Of a DNA stretch of 64,000 bases, positions 63,556 through 64,000 are shown piece after piece (the first letter of the stretch is position 1; every line of letters begins with the position of its first letter). Source of the stretch: Mycobacterium sp. IS-1496 (GTDB lineage Bacteria > Actinomycetota > Actinomycetes > Mycobacteriales > Mycobacteriaceae); assembly GCF_001499995.1 (NCBI RefSeq), contig NZ_LQIU01000013.1, positions 1-64,000 on the forward strand. The letters are read 5' to 3'. The notes beneath the pieces are model-generated. The model searched no databases and was not told where the DNA came from. It was given only the letters and a program-made list of their open reading frames with translations. Made by a program: the position numbers and the translations under genes.

Positions 63556-64000
63556 CTTCACGCTCAAACCATTCGGCGAGGTTGTCCACAGTCCAGTCAA
63601 CGTCAAAGGTGACCGCTTCATTCGGAAGGGTGAGAATTTCGAAAAGTTGAGTGCCAGAAGGATGCCATCTGGCGACCGGCTGCTCCCCGCGAAAGGCGGT
63701 TAACCCCACATGCTCTCGGCCGCGCAAATCCGGAGCGCTCCACCGCCACTCCAAGTCGTTCGCATCCCACTCAGGATACGTTGCCTCGACGTAGGTGAAC
63801 CGCTTTCGCGATGGAGCCTTTATGAGAACGGCGATGTGGGGTTGCGTTACAGCTTGTTTCGCACTATCCGCACGATGCTTGCGATTCCAATGTTCCACGA
63901 GCGCATCACCAAGCGCGTCCGTGGGACTGTTAGTAGTAAGCCCACCCCGGAAGCCGAGCTCCACTCCTTTGCTGTAAATATCGGCTCGTTGGACAACATA
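63551..64000 (-). CDS. Partial protein, possible restriction endonuclease partner
   Basis: The frame stays open to the window edge, reading VVQRADIYSKGVELGFRGGL and then NSPTDALGDALVEHWNRKHR. About 149 residues are present and the N terminus is outside. The visible part ends WTVDNLAEWFEREE. No nuclease motif is certain. Convergence with a solitary cytosine methyltransferase makes a cognate endonuclease plausible. An ATG at 63964 could be an internal start, but upstream sequence looks coding. Confidence 0.55.
   Translation of the reverse strand, partial: YVVQRADIYSKGVELGFRGGLTTNSPTDALGDALVEHWNRKHRADSAKQAVTQPHIAVLIKAPSRKRFTYVEATYPEWDANDLEWRWSAPDLRGREHVGLTAFRGEQPVARWHPSGTQLFEILTLPNEAVTFDVDWTVDNLAEWFEREE

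Noticed and set aside
1..64000. CRISPR arrays, tRNA or rRNA genes
   Set aside because: Scanning by eye found no regularly spaced direct repeats and no tRNA-like cloverleaf; repeated short GC strings were coding.

Overview
The window looks like the chromosome of a non-tuberculous Mycobacterium (Mycolicibacterium-like). It is GC-rich and carries type VII (ESX) substrate genes of the EsxE/EsxF/CpnT and EspC kinds, together with a toxin carrying a TNT (tuberculosis necrotizing toxin) domain. No tRNA, rRNA or CRISPR array is visible.

Left part (1-24.2 kb). It opens with a two-gene minus-strand locus: a zinc-motif protein followed by a macro-SIR2 fusion. Ordinary backbone genes follow: an MscS channel, an SDR with a divergent TetR regulator, and a Nudix-type NrtR-like regulator divergent from an ADP-ribosylglycohydrolase fused to a phosphatase. 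Next is a polymorphic-toxin region with two ESX toxin cassettes that carry different C-terminal toxins, each followed by an immunity candidate, with a NERD-helicase gene between them. IS3 and IS110 remnants, two small membrane proteins and a multiply frameshifted ESX-associated pseudogene come after. Then there is a helical protein, a secreted RNase T2, and an operon pairing a polytopic membrane protein with a reverse transcriptase. A decayed second RNase T2 lies on the far side of that operon.

Right part (24.5-64 kb). This is a dense defence island with interspersed IS debris. In order it holds: McrB-McrC followed by an alpha/beta hydrolase; a kinase-PP2C-VWA triad of TerY-P type; an IS30 remnant; a three-gene module of a ~1000-aa protein, a 1753-aa DUF1998-type helicase (Druantia DruE-like) and a RecB/Cas4-like nuclease; a restriction-modification locus (Vsr, divergent 5-methylcytosine methyltransferase, GIY-YIG nuclease); an SMC/Rad50-like ATPase with a small partner; a TM0106-type nuclease-helicase; a frameshifted membrane/coiled-coil protein; and a 1336-aa HIT-PLD-helicase-S24-DUF3427 fusion. 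It ends with a second methyltransferase beside a decayed Vsr/helicase chimera and a gene truncated by the window edge.

The least familiar systems are the membrane protein-reverse transcriptase operon (about 20.8-24.2 kb), the five-domain fusion (57.5-61.5 kb), the DUF1998 helicase module (36.9-46.3 kb) and the macro-SIR2 pair (0-2.5 kb). Several genes show single-base frameshifts, which could be real decay or assembly errors. Domain calls rest on motif reading by eye, since no database search was possible.
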